DNA of 64,000 bases from CAJXZP01 sp041563475 (GTDB taxonomy: Bacteria; Bacteroidota; Bacteroidia; Flavobacteriales_G; Salibacteraceae). The DNA is taken from NCBI GenBank assembly GCA_041563475.1, contig JBFFMY010000010.1, forward strand, positions 1 to 64,000. The letters are read 5' to 3'. Numbering within the stretch: position 1 is the stretch's first letter; each line of letters begins with the position of its first letter. Both the position numbers and the translations under genes were made by a program. The notes below the pieces were generated by a model. It saw only the letters and a program-made list of their open reading frames with translations, did no database searches and was not told the DNA's origin. Shown here in pieces: positions 1 to 7,981 of the stretch.

Positions 1-1318
1 TATCCTGTTCAGTAATATTTGTTTTCCCAAAAACCGCGAAATAATACGCACGGGTTATTCTATCTCCATGTAGTATTCCATTATTTACTTGATATGTTTG
101 AAAAATGTTAAGACCAACAAAACTGATTAAAAGGAAAATCCCAAAAACCCGTATCATTTTTTTTTGTTGAAATAATCCCAATAAAAAATACCCCAAAACA
201 ATAGCCATTATAGGATAGGAAGAAACCATTGCTCGCTGACTAAAAGATTGCGCATACCACCAGTTAGACCAACTTGACACTAAATACAGATTAAAAACAA
301 AGTAGGAAAACAGCGCAAAAAATATGGACTTATTTTGTTTATACATAAAATAAAACCCTAAACTAGCAATCAACATAACAGGCGTATAAATAAACCACCC
401 TTTTCGGAAACTGAATAAGAAATTCCATGTATGCGGTCTCAATAAATCTAAACCCTCACCTGCATTGGCTCCGTAACTATTAAATAGAAAGGAACCAGTA
501 AATATTTTCCAGTACATGAATTGGAAGGAGCCCAAAACGGCTACAATTCCAATAAATAGGAGAACATGTAATTTATATGAAAGTAATAATTGAGCTTTTG
601 TTTTTAGCTCATCTATTGAAGTGACCCCCCACAGCACCGGAATCAAAAACACTACAATTTCAGTTGGTCGGCTCAAAACCATTAATCCAGAGATTAAACC
701 CAATAAAACCATGGTTTTCAATTGATGCCTTTCATGCCATTTTATGGTTAACCACAAAACCAAAGCATAGCCCGTTAACAAATAGTTTTGCGACATAGCG
801 TTTTGTCCATACATGGTTACATGCACCAAATAATTGGTTGCAAAAATCACCAAAAACAGAGAAACCATAGTAATTACAGGGGTAAAGAAATGATTCAAAA
901 CTTTGGCCGTAAACCACAAGCCAACAAGCGAGTAAATAATACCTCCAATAAATATGGCATATTGGAAAGGAGCCGAAAAACCGTCAATAGGTTGATTCGT
1001 GATTTCCGCGAAAATCCATCCTAAAAAGAAAAAAGGTGCATATAAAAACGACATGCCCATAGAGTATTTCATTACCCACGTGCCATCTTCCATTTTTAGC
1101 CCTTGGTAAAAGGTGGCGGTATTGTTGTATTCAGTAATAATGTGTTCAATAACTTGCTCATTTCCTAAACCCAGATCATGGTAAATAAAAGTTAAGGGTA
1201 AATACAAATAATACCCAAAAACATCCCAAGATAAAATATTTGCTGGAGCAAATACAATGTTCATGCTCACAATAAATATGGCCAATACAATCAACGCTAT
1301 TCTAATGTTTTTAGGCAT
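1..1318 (-). CDS. Polytopic membrane protein, GT-C glycosyltransferase-like (3' end cut by window edge)
   Basis: The minus-strand frame is open from an ATG at 1318 to the window edge, giving 439 codons with no stop. The product is highly hydrophobic with about ten predicted membrane segments. The first extracytoplasmic loop has the motif SWDVFGYYLYLP near residues 33-44, where an acidic residue after the first helix is typical of dolichol/undecaprenyl-phosphate-sugar-dependent GT-C (family 39/83-like) glycosyltransferases. It would transfer a lipid-linked sugar at the periplasmic face of the inner membrane. It is divergent from the damaged GT39 locus that starts at 1516, so the two may belong to one surface-glycan locus continuing to the left. 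The exact family and substrate are not recognisable to me. Only the C-terminus is missing. Confidence 0.7.
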   Translation of the reverse strand, partial: MPKNIRIALIVLAIFIVSMNIVFAPANILSWDVFGYYLYLPLTFIYHDLGLGNEQVIEHIITEYNNTATFYQGLKMEDGTWVMKYSMGMSFLYAPFFFLGWIFAEITNQPIDGFSAPFQYAIFIGGIIYSLVGLWFTAKVLNHFFTPVITMVSLFLVIFATNYLVHVTMYGQNAMSQNYLLTGYALVLWLTIKWHERHQLKTMVLLGLISGLMVLSRPTEIVVFLIPVLWGVTSIDELKTKAQLLLSYKLHVLLFIGIVAVLGSFQFMYWKIFTGSFLFNSYGANAGEGLDLLRPHTWNFLFSFRKGWFIYTPVMLIASLGFYFMYKQNKSIFFALFSYFVFNLYLVSSWSNWWYAQSFSQRAMVSSYPIMAIVLGYFLLGLFQQKKMIRVFGIFLLISFVGLNIFQTYQVNNGILHGDRITRAYYFAVFGKTNITEQD

Positions 1319-1515
1319 TTGCTTTAATGTGCTTTTTTCCAAGGCCGCAAGGTAAAATATAAAATGAGTTTGTTAAACTTCCTTTTTTCATGATTGACTC
1401 ATAATATTCATTATAGTCTATTAGTTTCGTAGAGTTGTATTGCCAAAATAACGTTTTGCTAAATTTAATTTTACTTTAGCTTTTCTATAAAAAGGGTAAT
1501 TACTTTCTAGTTCAC

Positions 1516-3603
1516 ATGATTCAAGAAAAAAGAAAATATTCGTTTAATCCTTCCAGTTTCTGGTCAAGTAAAATTATTCTCCTTATTTTTCTTTTTGTTG
1601 TTTTACTCCCTTTCTCTTTAGCATATGCTAGCGAGAACCCTCAACAAATTACAGTTTCTATTAAATATGGCGAGCAATATATCTCTTCAGATTTAAATCA
1701 AGAAGGCCAACTCATTGCGAATAGAGCAAGTATTGATATATGGGAGAAATTTACTCTGATTTCAATAAAAGATAATCAATATTATATAAAAGGAAGTGAT
1801 GAAAACTACGTCAATATAAACCCTCAAACCGGGATTTTATTGACTGGACAAAACCAAAAGCCGAATGCGTATTTTATCATTAATTTTATAGACGACTCCT
1901 CCAATTGCGAACTATTTAGTGATAAGGGATTGCCTATAGTTATTAATGAAAATAAATTTCTTTTCGCATCAAAAGACGCTACTGCATCAAAGCTTTTTCA
2001 AATAAAAGAAATACCAGAAGAAACCCATACGTATTTTAACAAAACCCAAATCTCATTTTTATCAGCAGGTATTTTGTTAGCTATAGTAGCAGTCATTCTT
2101 TTTCATTTTTTTCCTCAACATACGAAAATGAATTGGGCTCTTATTTTCCTTATTTTATCTGGACTACTCATTCGAGTTTTTGCCATTTTATTGGATAATC
2201 ATTTAAACCTTTGGGATGAACAATTTCATGCACTTGTGGCAAAAAATTTAATGAACCATCTGCTAAAACCTACCTTAATTGATAATCCTATTTTAGATTA
2301 TCCGTATCAAATGTAGGTTAACAATCATGTTTGGTTGCACAAACAACCCCTGTTTCTATGGCAAATGGCTCTCTTTATGAAGGTGTTTGGCGTTAATCTA
2401 ATTGCGCTAAGATTACATCTTGTATTGATGTCAGGTATTTTAGTTGCCGTTATTTACAGAATGGGAAAACTACTCGTATCGAAGGAAGTCGGCTTTTACG
2501 CTGCACTTTTATTCGTGTTTTTTTTTTTAAACTTTGCCATTGAGCAAGCTTCTGGATATTATCATACAGATCACAATGACGTTACTTTTCTATTTTATGT
2601 CACTCTTAGTATTTGGTCGTGGTTAGAGTATGAAAATAGCCATGGAAAAAGGAAACTACTATTTCTGATATTAATTGGTCTCTTCTCAGGTTTTGCAATT
2701 TTAACGAAGTGGCTAGTAGGCCTGTTAGTCTTTGGAGCTTGGGGTGTATCCGTATTATTTGATTCAGAAAAAAGAAAACAACCTAAAGCATACTTACAAA
2801 TGCTTATTTCATTAGGGATTAAGATACTTGTTGCTTTACCCTGGCAGCTTTATATTATATATAAATATCCCTTAAAAAGTGCATTTGAGTATAGCTTAAA
2901 TAGCAAACATTTTTTTGAAGCCATTGAAAAACATCATGGAACATGGACCTTTCACTTTGACAATTCAGAATTACTTTACGGATTTCCATTTATCATAATC
3001 GCACTATCCGTATTTCTATTATGGAAATCTATTCCCAACAAATCAATTAGAGCGGGTATTATTTCAATTATCGGTGTCGTTTACATTTTCTTTTCTGTTG
3101 CAAGTACCAAGATGCCAAGATTCGTTTTTATTCTCGCTCCCTTAGTTCTAATTTCAATTGCAGTTTTAGTAACGTATTTATTTCGCTTACTAATTATAAA
3201 CCCTTCGGTGAAAAAAGCATCTCTACTTACCGCTATTTATCATTCGGTAGTGATTTTGTTGCTTTCATTTTTCACACTAAATATTGAAGAAATTCAAGCA
3301 GTTCATACCTCCTAGGGCAAACAAGCCAATCACTATTGGCATGATCAAAACAAAGATCAAAAATTGATTCTATCCTTAAACGACAAAATACCTCACATCG
3401 AAGATTATGTGATTTTTAATCTAGACAACTACAAAAATATTAGCGCAATGTTTTTTACGGATGTTCAGGCAGTATACCAACACATTCCAAGTCCAGATGA
3501 TTTAGAACGCATTAAAAGTTCTGGTTATAAAATTGCTATTTATGATAATGGAGAATTACCTGATTATCTAAAAAATGATTCTGACCTTTTGTTATTTCAT
3601 TAA
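1516..3603 (+). pseudogene. GT39 (ArnT/PMT-like) glycosyltransferase with N-terminal beta-trefoil-like domain, broken by two in-frame TAG codons
   Basis: One reading frame runs from the ATG at 1516 to the TAA at 3601-3603 but is interrupted by TAG at 2314-2316 and TAG at 3313-3315, with no frameshift. Residues about 20-40 form a membrane segment. Residues about 45-170 are a soluble stretch whose pattern (IKYGEQYIS, LIANR, WEKFTL, YYIKG) resembles a fascin/ricin-type beta-trefoil. The rest is a GT39 membrane glycosyltransferase with the loop motif LWDEQFHA, followed by HVWLHKQPLFLW just after the first stop. Both stops probably replaced tryptophan (TGG to TAG): the first sits where related proteins, as I recall them, have Trp before the NHVW motif. 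TAG is used as a normal stop elsewhere in the window (for example at 11046 and 45121), so recoding is unlikely. An 11-T tract lies at 2518-2528. I call it a recently inactivated gene. Confidence 0.75.
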
Positions 3604-3681
3604 GGCTAAAGAAAAAAGTTTCATTGAGTCTCGATACAATTTTCTTCGAAAACCACTCGACCTGACATAATTACACCTCAC
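3604..3681. repeat. Possible dispersed intergenic repeat remnant
   Basis: The spacer between the pseudogene and the following terminator contains a compact sequence (about 3626-3667) with the paired words CTCGATAC and CACTCGACCTGAC around TTCTTCGAAAA. It is more GC-rich and patterned than other spacers here and resembles the short dispersed elements often seen between genes of flavobacteria. No second copy is visible in this window, so the call is tentative. Confidence 0.2.
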
Positions 3682-3716
3682 AAAAAAAGCCATCCGTCAA
3701 ATGACGGATGGCTTTT
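3682..3716 (-). terminator. Rho-independent terminator of the kdsA/transaldolase-CBS operon
   Basis: A perfect 15-bp stem (3685-3699 with 3702-3716, core GCCATCCGTCA) closes over two bases and is followed on the minus strand by a run of Ts (3688-3682). It lies 22 bases past the stop of the minus-strand transaldolase-CBS gene. Confidence 0.85.
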
Positions 3717-3737
3717 GAAAATTATTTAAAATTGAAT

Positions 3738-4751
3738 TTATTGTTTAATCAAATCTTGAACATCCAATAAACCAACAACTTTACCTTGAGAAACAACCAC
3801 TAAAGAATCTACTTTAGTATCAGCAAAAACTTTTTGTGCTTTGTAAAGTAACTCTTCAGCATCAATGGTTTTTGGAGCAGTTAACCCCAAATCACTCATT
3901 TTTTTACTCACCGCTGAAGCGCCATTTTTTTCTACTAATCTACGTAAATCACCATCGGTAAAAATACCTGCAGCAACGCCATTTGAGTCCACAACAGTTA
4001 CCGCACCGTATCCACCAGCAGTCATTTGCACTAAACAATCCGTTACAGACGCATCCATACCCACATGTGGGTTTTTAGCTCCAACAACATCTTTCACCTT
4101 AGCGGTCATAATGTGAGTATCCTGTGTGAATTGATCTGTACCCATAGTTGTAAAATGATTTTGCGTTAATTGTTTAATCAATTTCCAAGGTACTGTTACG
4201 GTGTGTGCTCCTGCGGTAATTGCATTTCGCACGTGCTCAATGTTTCTAACCGATGAGAACATGATTTTTGTATCATATCCGTAATATTCAACTGCAGTTA
4301 CACATTGCTCAATTAAAGCAATGGCATCACTACCTTGATCTTGTAAACGACCAACGAGCGGACATACATAGGTTGCTCCAGCTTCCATAGCCATATACGC
4401 TTGTTGAATAGTGTAAACTAAATGAATGTTAACCATGAAACCTTCATCTGTCAATTTTTTACACGCTTTTACACCTTCCAAACTCATTGGTATTTTGTAA
4501 ACCGTTTTGTTACGGTCTAAACCCAATGCTTCTTGACGATAAGCCTCAGCTATAACTTCTTCAGCAGTTTCACCCAATGCTTCAATTTGTAGAATATCAA
4601 CAATTTTTGACAACTCTACTATTGTTCCATCAATATCTGTAATTCCATGACGGTGCATGAAAGTTGGGGTAGTCGTTAAACCAGTTAAAAAACCAATTTC
4701 CATTGCTTCTTTAATCTCTGCCAAATCGGCTGAATCTAAATATAATTCCAT
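3738..4751 (-). CDS. Transaldolase-fold domain fused to a KdsD-type CBS pair
   Basis: 337 residues. Residues 1 to about 215 are a class I aldolase of the transaldolase/fructose-6-phosphate aldolase family: LYLDSADL with D6, GLTTTPT at 24-30, E57, and the Schiff-base lysine K86 in TVYKIPM. Residues about 230-337 are two CBS motifs containing GIFTDGDLRR and VVGLLDVQDLI, the same signatures that end arabinose-5-phosphate isomerase KdsD (SIS plus CBS). So the SIS domain of KdsD appears to be replaced by an aldolase domain. The gene lies 35 bases after kdsA on the same strand, before a strong terminator, so the two form an operon. KdsA needs arabinose 5-phosphate, and aldolases of this family can form aldopentose phosphates; I infer a role in supplying or controlling that substrate. 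Odd residues: the near-invariant Asn of the TTNPS motif is Thr28, and the position of the FSA catalytic Tyr is Leu132. It could instead be an ordinary transaldolase with CBS-mediated nucleotide control. Confidence 0.85.
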   Translation of the reverse strand: MELYLDSADLAEIKEAMEIGFLTGLTTTPTFMHRHGITDIDGTIVELSKIVDILQIEALGETAEEVIAEAYRQEALGLDRNKTVYKIPMSLEGVKACKKLTDEGFMVNIHLVYTIQQAYMAMEAGATYVCPLVGRLQDQGSDAIALIEQCVTAVEYYGYDTKIMFSSVRNIEHVRNAITAGAHTVTVPWKLIKQLTQNHFTTMGTDQFTQDTHIMTAKVKDVVGAKNPHVGMDASVTDCLVQMTAGGYGAVTVVDSNGVAAGIFTDGDLRRLVEKNGASAVSKKMSDLGLTAPKTIDAEELLYKAQKVFADTKVDSLVVVSQGKVVGLLDVQDLIKQ

Positions 4752-4786
4752 TTTTTTACGTTTTCTATTTTAATATTAGCAACAAA

Positions 4787-5620
4787 CTATTTTCGGTATT
4801 TCACCTCAAGGTTGTGCATTTCAATTAAGGGTTTTAAATATTCTTTTAATTGGGTCATATCCATTTGCGATGCTGCATCACAAAGTGCTTCATTCGGACA
4901 AGGATGTGCTTCAACGAAAATTCCATCTACACCTGCAGCCATACCAGCTCTACCCAGAACATCTAGGTACTGACGAGCACCACCGCTTGGATCAGCACTT
5001 GGAATACCATACTTACGAATAGAATGAGTTACATCAAAAATAGTTGGATATCCTGTTTCACGCATGTGATAAAATGCACGCGGATCAACCACTAAGTCAT
5101 TATATCCAAAAGCGTACCCACGTTCCGTCAACAAAATGTTATGATTCCCGGTAGACTCAACTTTAGCTACTGGCTTACTCATGTTTTCGGGAGCTAAAAA
5201 TTGAGCGTGTTTTAAGTTGATTACTTTACCCGTGTTAGCTGCAGCCACTGCTAGTGTGGTTTGCATAACCAAATAAGCCGGAATTTGAAGTACATCAACT
5301 ACCTCAGCAGCAGCTTCCACTTGGTCTGGATAATGAATATCTGTCAACAACGGAAATCCGAAATCTTCCTTAACACGTTGCAAAATTTTCAGTCCTTCAT
5401 CCATACCCGGGCCCATGTAGTAATCTACAGAGCTACGGTTATCTTTTTGGAAAGATGATTTGTAAATTAAAGGGATGTCCAATTCTTCGCTAACTCGTTT
5501 CAAAGTCTCTGCGGTGTCCATCATTATTTTTTCTGATTCAATCACACAAGGCCCTGAAATCAAGAAAAGTTTGTCGGCTCCGCATTCCACATTGCCAACC
5601 ATTACTTTTTTAATACTCAT
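4787..5620 (-). CDS. kdsA: 3-deoxy-8-phosphooctulonate (Kdo-8-P) synthase
   Basis: 277 residues, the usual family length. It condenses phosphoenolpyruvate with arabinose 5-phosphate to Kdo 8-phosphate, the first committed step to the inner-core sugar of lipopolysaccharide, in the cytoplasm. The N-terminal LISGPCVIESE motif, the IYKSSFQKDNRSS substrate loop (about 52-64) and TDIHYPDQV are typical. C25 in GPCVIES stands where metal-independent enzymes have Asn, so this is the metal-dependent class. It is first in a two-gene operon with the transaldolase-CBS fusion, 16 bases downstream of a -7 box. Function is sure; the unusual point is the partner gene. Confidence 0.96.
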   Translation of the reverse strand: MSIKKVMVGNVECGADKLFLISGPCVIESEKIMMDTAETLKRVSEELDIPLIYKSSFQKDNRSSVDYYMGPGMDEGLKILQRVKEDFGFPLLTDIHYPDQVEAAAEVVDVLQIPAYLVMQTTLAVAAANTGKVINLKHAQFLAPENMSKPVAKVESTGNHNILLTERGYAFGYNDLVVDPRAFYHMRETGYPTIFDVTHSIRKYGIPSADPSGGARQYLDVLGRAGMAAGVDGIFVEAHPCPNEALCDAASQMDMTQLKEYLKPLIEMHNLEVKYRK

Positions 5621-5635
5621 TTAAAAAAATTTTGG

Positions 5636-5643
5636 CAAAAGTA
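5636..5643 (-). promoter_or_regulatory. Bacteroidota -7 box upstream of kdsA
   Basis: On the minus strand these bases read TACTTTTG, matching the TAnnTTTG -7 element of Bacteroidota housekeeping promoters. It sits 16 bases before the kdsA start, implying a very short leader. I see no clear -33 TTG at the right spacing. Confidence 0.55.
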
Positions 5644-5799
5644 TAATTTTAAAGATGAATTTCAGTGTTTGTGAATGAATACGTTAAGCTTGTTAATATA
5701 TTGGCGATAACACGTTTAGAAAAAGGCAGTTTGATTCAAAATGTACTATTCAAAAAGACCTATTTTGTGGCTTCAATTTTTTAGAAGAATCTCAAAATT

Positions 5800-7104
5800 A
5801 TGAACGATTTCAATATTTCTTTTCCTTCTGTAATTCAAGGTCTTGGAGGATTAGTTTTTATGGTTGGGCTATTATGGATATTTAGTTCGAACAAAAAATC
5901 TATAAGCTGGCCATTGGTTGTCAAAGGTTTGGTACTTCAAATAATTTTTGCTGTAGCCATTTTAAAAATATCATTTATTGAAAAAGGATTCATTTTGGTG
6001 AGTAGCGCTTTTGTGAAAATCATTTCATTTACAAATTTTGGTAGCGAGTTCTTATTTGGTCAGTTCGGCAGCGGAACTATTCATCCTGCCCTTGGGAATT
6101 TTGCTTTTGTAGTACTGCCCACTATTATTTTCTTTTCTGCTTTAACAAGTTTACTGTACTACTTGGGTATTTTACAAAAAGTGGTGTACGCAATGGCGTG
6201 GGTGATGAAACGCGTTATGAAACTTTCTGGCGCAGAGAGTTTATCGGCTGCAGGAAATATATTTTTGGGTCAAACGGAAGCACCACTTTTGATTAAACCG
6301 TATTTGAATCAAATGACCAAGTCGGAAATAATGACCCTTATGACGGGTGGGATGGCCACTATTGCAGGAGGAGTATTAGCCGCATATATTGGATTTTTAG
6401 GCGGAGAGAGTGTTATTGAGCAAACGCTTTTCGCCAAGCATTTGTTAGCGGCTTCCATAATGTCGGCTCCTGCTGCAGTAGTAGCCGCAAAAATTTTGGT
6501 ACCAGAAACTGAAAAGTTTGATAACACCATGCAACTAAACAAAGAAAAGTTGGGTTCGAATGCTTTAGAGGCTATTTCAAATGGAACTACTGATGGACTA
6601 AAATTGGCCATAAATGTAGCCGCGATGTTATTGGTCTTTACCGCCTTGATTTATATGTTCAATTATTTTCTATTAAAGACGGGCGACTTAACACATATCA
6701 ACACTTGGATTGCATCTAATACCACTTATGACAACCTAAGTTTTCAATTTATTTTAGGATATGTTTTCGCGCCCATTACTTGGCTTATTGGTGTTCCTTA
6801 CGCAGACATTGTAACCGTAGGCCAACTTTTAGGTGAGAAAACCATATTAAATGAATTCTACGCCTATGCGACCATGGGAAATATGAAATTAGATGGTGTT
6901 TTTCATTCTGAAAAAGCGGTAATCATGTCTACGTACATTTTATGTGGTTTTTCGAATGTGGCGAGTATTGGAATTCAAATTGGTGGAATTGGTGCTCTAG
7001 TTCCTAATCGTAGAGGGCTCCTTTCAAAACTTGGAGTTCAGGCGCTTATTGGCGGAACCGTAGCTTCTCTTTTTACTGCCGCTGTGGTAGGTATGTTCTT
7101 TTAA
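5800..7104 (+). CDS. Concentrative nucleoside transporter, NupC/CNT family
   Basis: 434 residues with many membrane segments. CNT-family proteins import nucleosides across the inner membrane using a proton or sodium gradient. Family signs are the SAAGNIFLGQTEAPLLIKPY stretch near 148-167 (the conserved GxxxGQTE nucleoside/cation site), MTGGMATIAGGVLAAYIG in the middle, and the C-terminal half with NVAAMLLVF and CGFSNVASIGIQIGG. The start at 5800 is the first ATG after the kdsA divergent spacer. A lipoprotein gene follows after 12 bases and may be co-transcribed. Its position between the two Kdo gene pairs seems incidental. Confidence 0.93.
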   Translation: MNDFNISFPSVIQGLGGLVFMVGLLWIFSSNKKSISWPLVVKGLVLQIIFAVAILKISFIEKGFILVSSAFVKIISFTNFGSEFLFGQFGSGTIHPALGNFAFVVLPTIIFFSALTSLLYYLGILQKVVYAMAWVMKRVMKLSGAESLSAAGNIFLGQTEAPLLIKPYLNQMTKSEIMTLMTGGMATIAGGVLAAYIGFLGGESVIEQTLFAKHLLAASIMSAPAAVVAAKILVPETEKFDNTMQLNKEKLGSNALEAISNGTTDGLKLAINVAAMLLVFTALIYMFNYFLLKTGDLTHINTWIASNTTYDNLSFQFILGYVFAPITWLIGVPYADIVTVGQLLGEKTILNEFYAYATMGNMKLDGVFHSEKAVIMSTYILCGFSNVASIGIQIGGIGALVPNRRGLLSKLGVQALIGGTVASLFTAAVVGMFF

Positions 7105-7116
7105 CAACCTAGGAAA

Positions 7117-7893
7117 ATGAAAAGAAAACTCATTCTTACTTTTTGCGTAACCTTCCTTTTTGGATGCAATGATTCTGTACAAGAAATGGAAAATACAACC
7201 AATTCCATTACGGTAACGGAAGCCCGATACAATACAATTGATTCAGAGAACCAATATGAAATAGATTTAGTGTATCCGGTAATTGATGGGAATTTAAATT
7301 GGGATATTCTCAATAAAATTAACAATACCATTGCCGAAGAGTTTAATACTTTTAGTAATCAAAAAGAATTTATTGAGGCGCATCAAGATTTACCGCTTCA
7401 CTTCAATTCTAAAAATCCAGATTGGAGAGGGACGTTGCAAAATTCATATGGAATTTCTCAATGTGATTCAATTCTACATATTTGGTTCTCCTTTAACCAA
7501 TATTTTCTTGGAGCTGCACATGGCTTTTCAAATAATTATTCCTTGCGATTTAATTTGAATACGGGAGGAAAACTAAATGTGTCTGACTTTTTCATTACCA
7601 ATCCTCCATCTAGGGCGAAAATAAAATCAATAATAAACACTCACCTGCCGGATAATGAATGTTGGGGAATTGAATCCGATTCAAATATCTTACCCATTTT
7701 AGAAAATTTCATTTTCACTCCAGACAGCATTTATCTTCTCATTGACGATTATGCTTTGTGCCCATACGCTTTTGGAGTCAACCTATTATCCTTTCCCAAA
7801 GAGAAATTTAACGGTTTATTAAAAAATCCAAACTTGGATAATTGCAGGGAAATTTCGGCTATCCATGCTGAAGCAGAAATTGCAACGCATTAA
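7117..7893 (+). CDS. Lipoprotein with DUF3298/RsiV-like domain
   Basis: 258 residues. A signal peptide ends in a lipobox with C17 (TFLFGCND), so the mature protein is lipid-anchored. The C-terminal part (about 150-240, with KLNVSDFF, FIFTPDSIYLLIDDYALCPYAFG and FPKEKFNGLL) resembles the DUF3298 domain found in RsiV-type and PdaC-type cell-envelope proteins, some of which bind peptidoglycan or lysozyme. It starts 12 bases after the nucleoside transporter stop, so the two are probably one transcript. No catalytic residues are evident; a function cannot be named. Confidence 0.7.
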   Translation: MKRKLILTFCVTFLFGCNDSVQEMENTTNSITVTEARYNTIDSENQYEIDLVYPVIDGNLNWDILNKINNTIAEEFNTFSNQKEFIEAHQDLPLHFNSKNPDWRGTLQNSYGISQCDSILHIWFSFNQYFLGAAHGFSNNYSLRFNLNTGGKLNVSDFFITNPPSRAKIKSIINTHLPDNECWGIESDSNILPILENFIFTPDSIYLLIDDYALCPYAFGVNLLSFPKEKFNGLLKNPNLDNCREISAIHAEAEIATH

Positions 7894-7948
7894 ATATTCA
7901 TGGTTTTAATGACTACTTAATTTCACATTTATTCTTGCAACTTTATTT

Positions 7949-7956
7949 TACCTTTG
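7949..7956 (+). promoter_or_regulatory. Bacteroidota -7 box upstream of kdnA
   Basis: TACCTTTG matches TAnnTTTG and lies 25 bases before the kdnA start codon, in a 88-base spacer after the lipoprotein gene. No good -33 TTG is seen, so this rests on the -7 element alone. Confidence 0.55.
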
Positions 7957-7981
7957 CGCCTCGAATTTTTAAATTTAAATT

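Noticed and set aside
732..1024. Two small open frames on either strand at the left end
   Set aside because: They lie in other frames of the long minus-strand membrane protein gene that is open from 1318 to the window edge.
1516..3603. Reassignment of TAG to an amino acid in this organism
   Set aside because: TAG ends other normal genes here, for example at 11046 and 45121, and no suppressor tRNA is seen, so a pseudogene is simpler.
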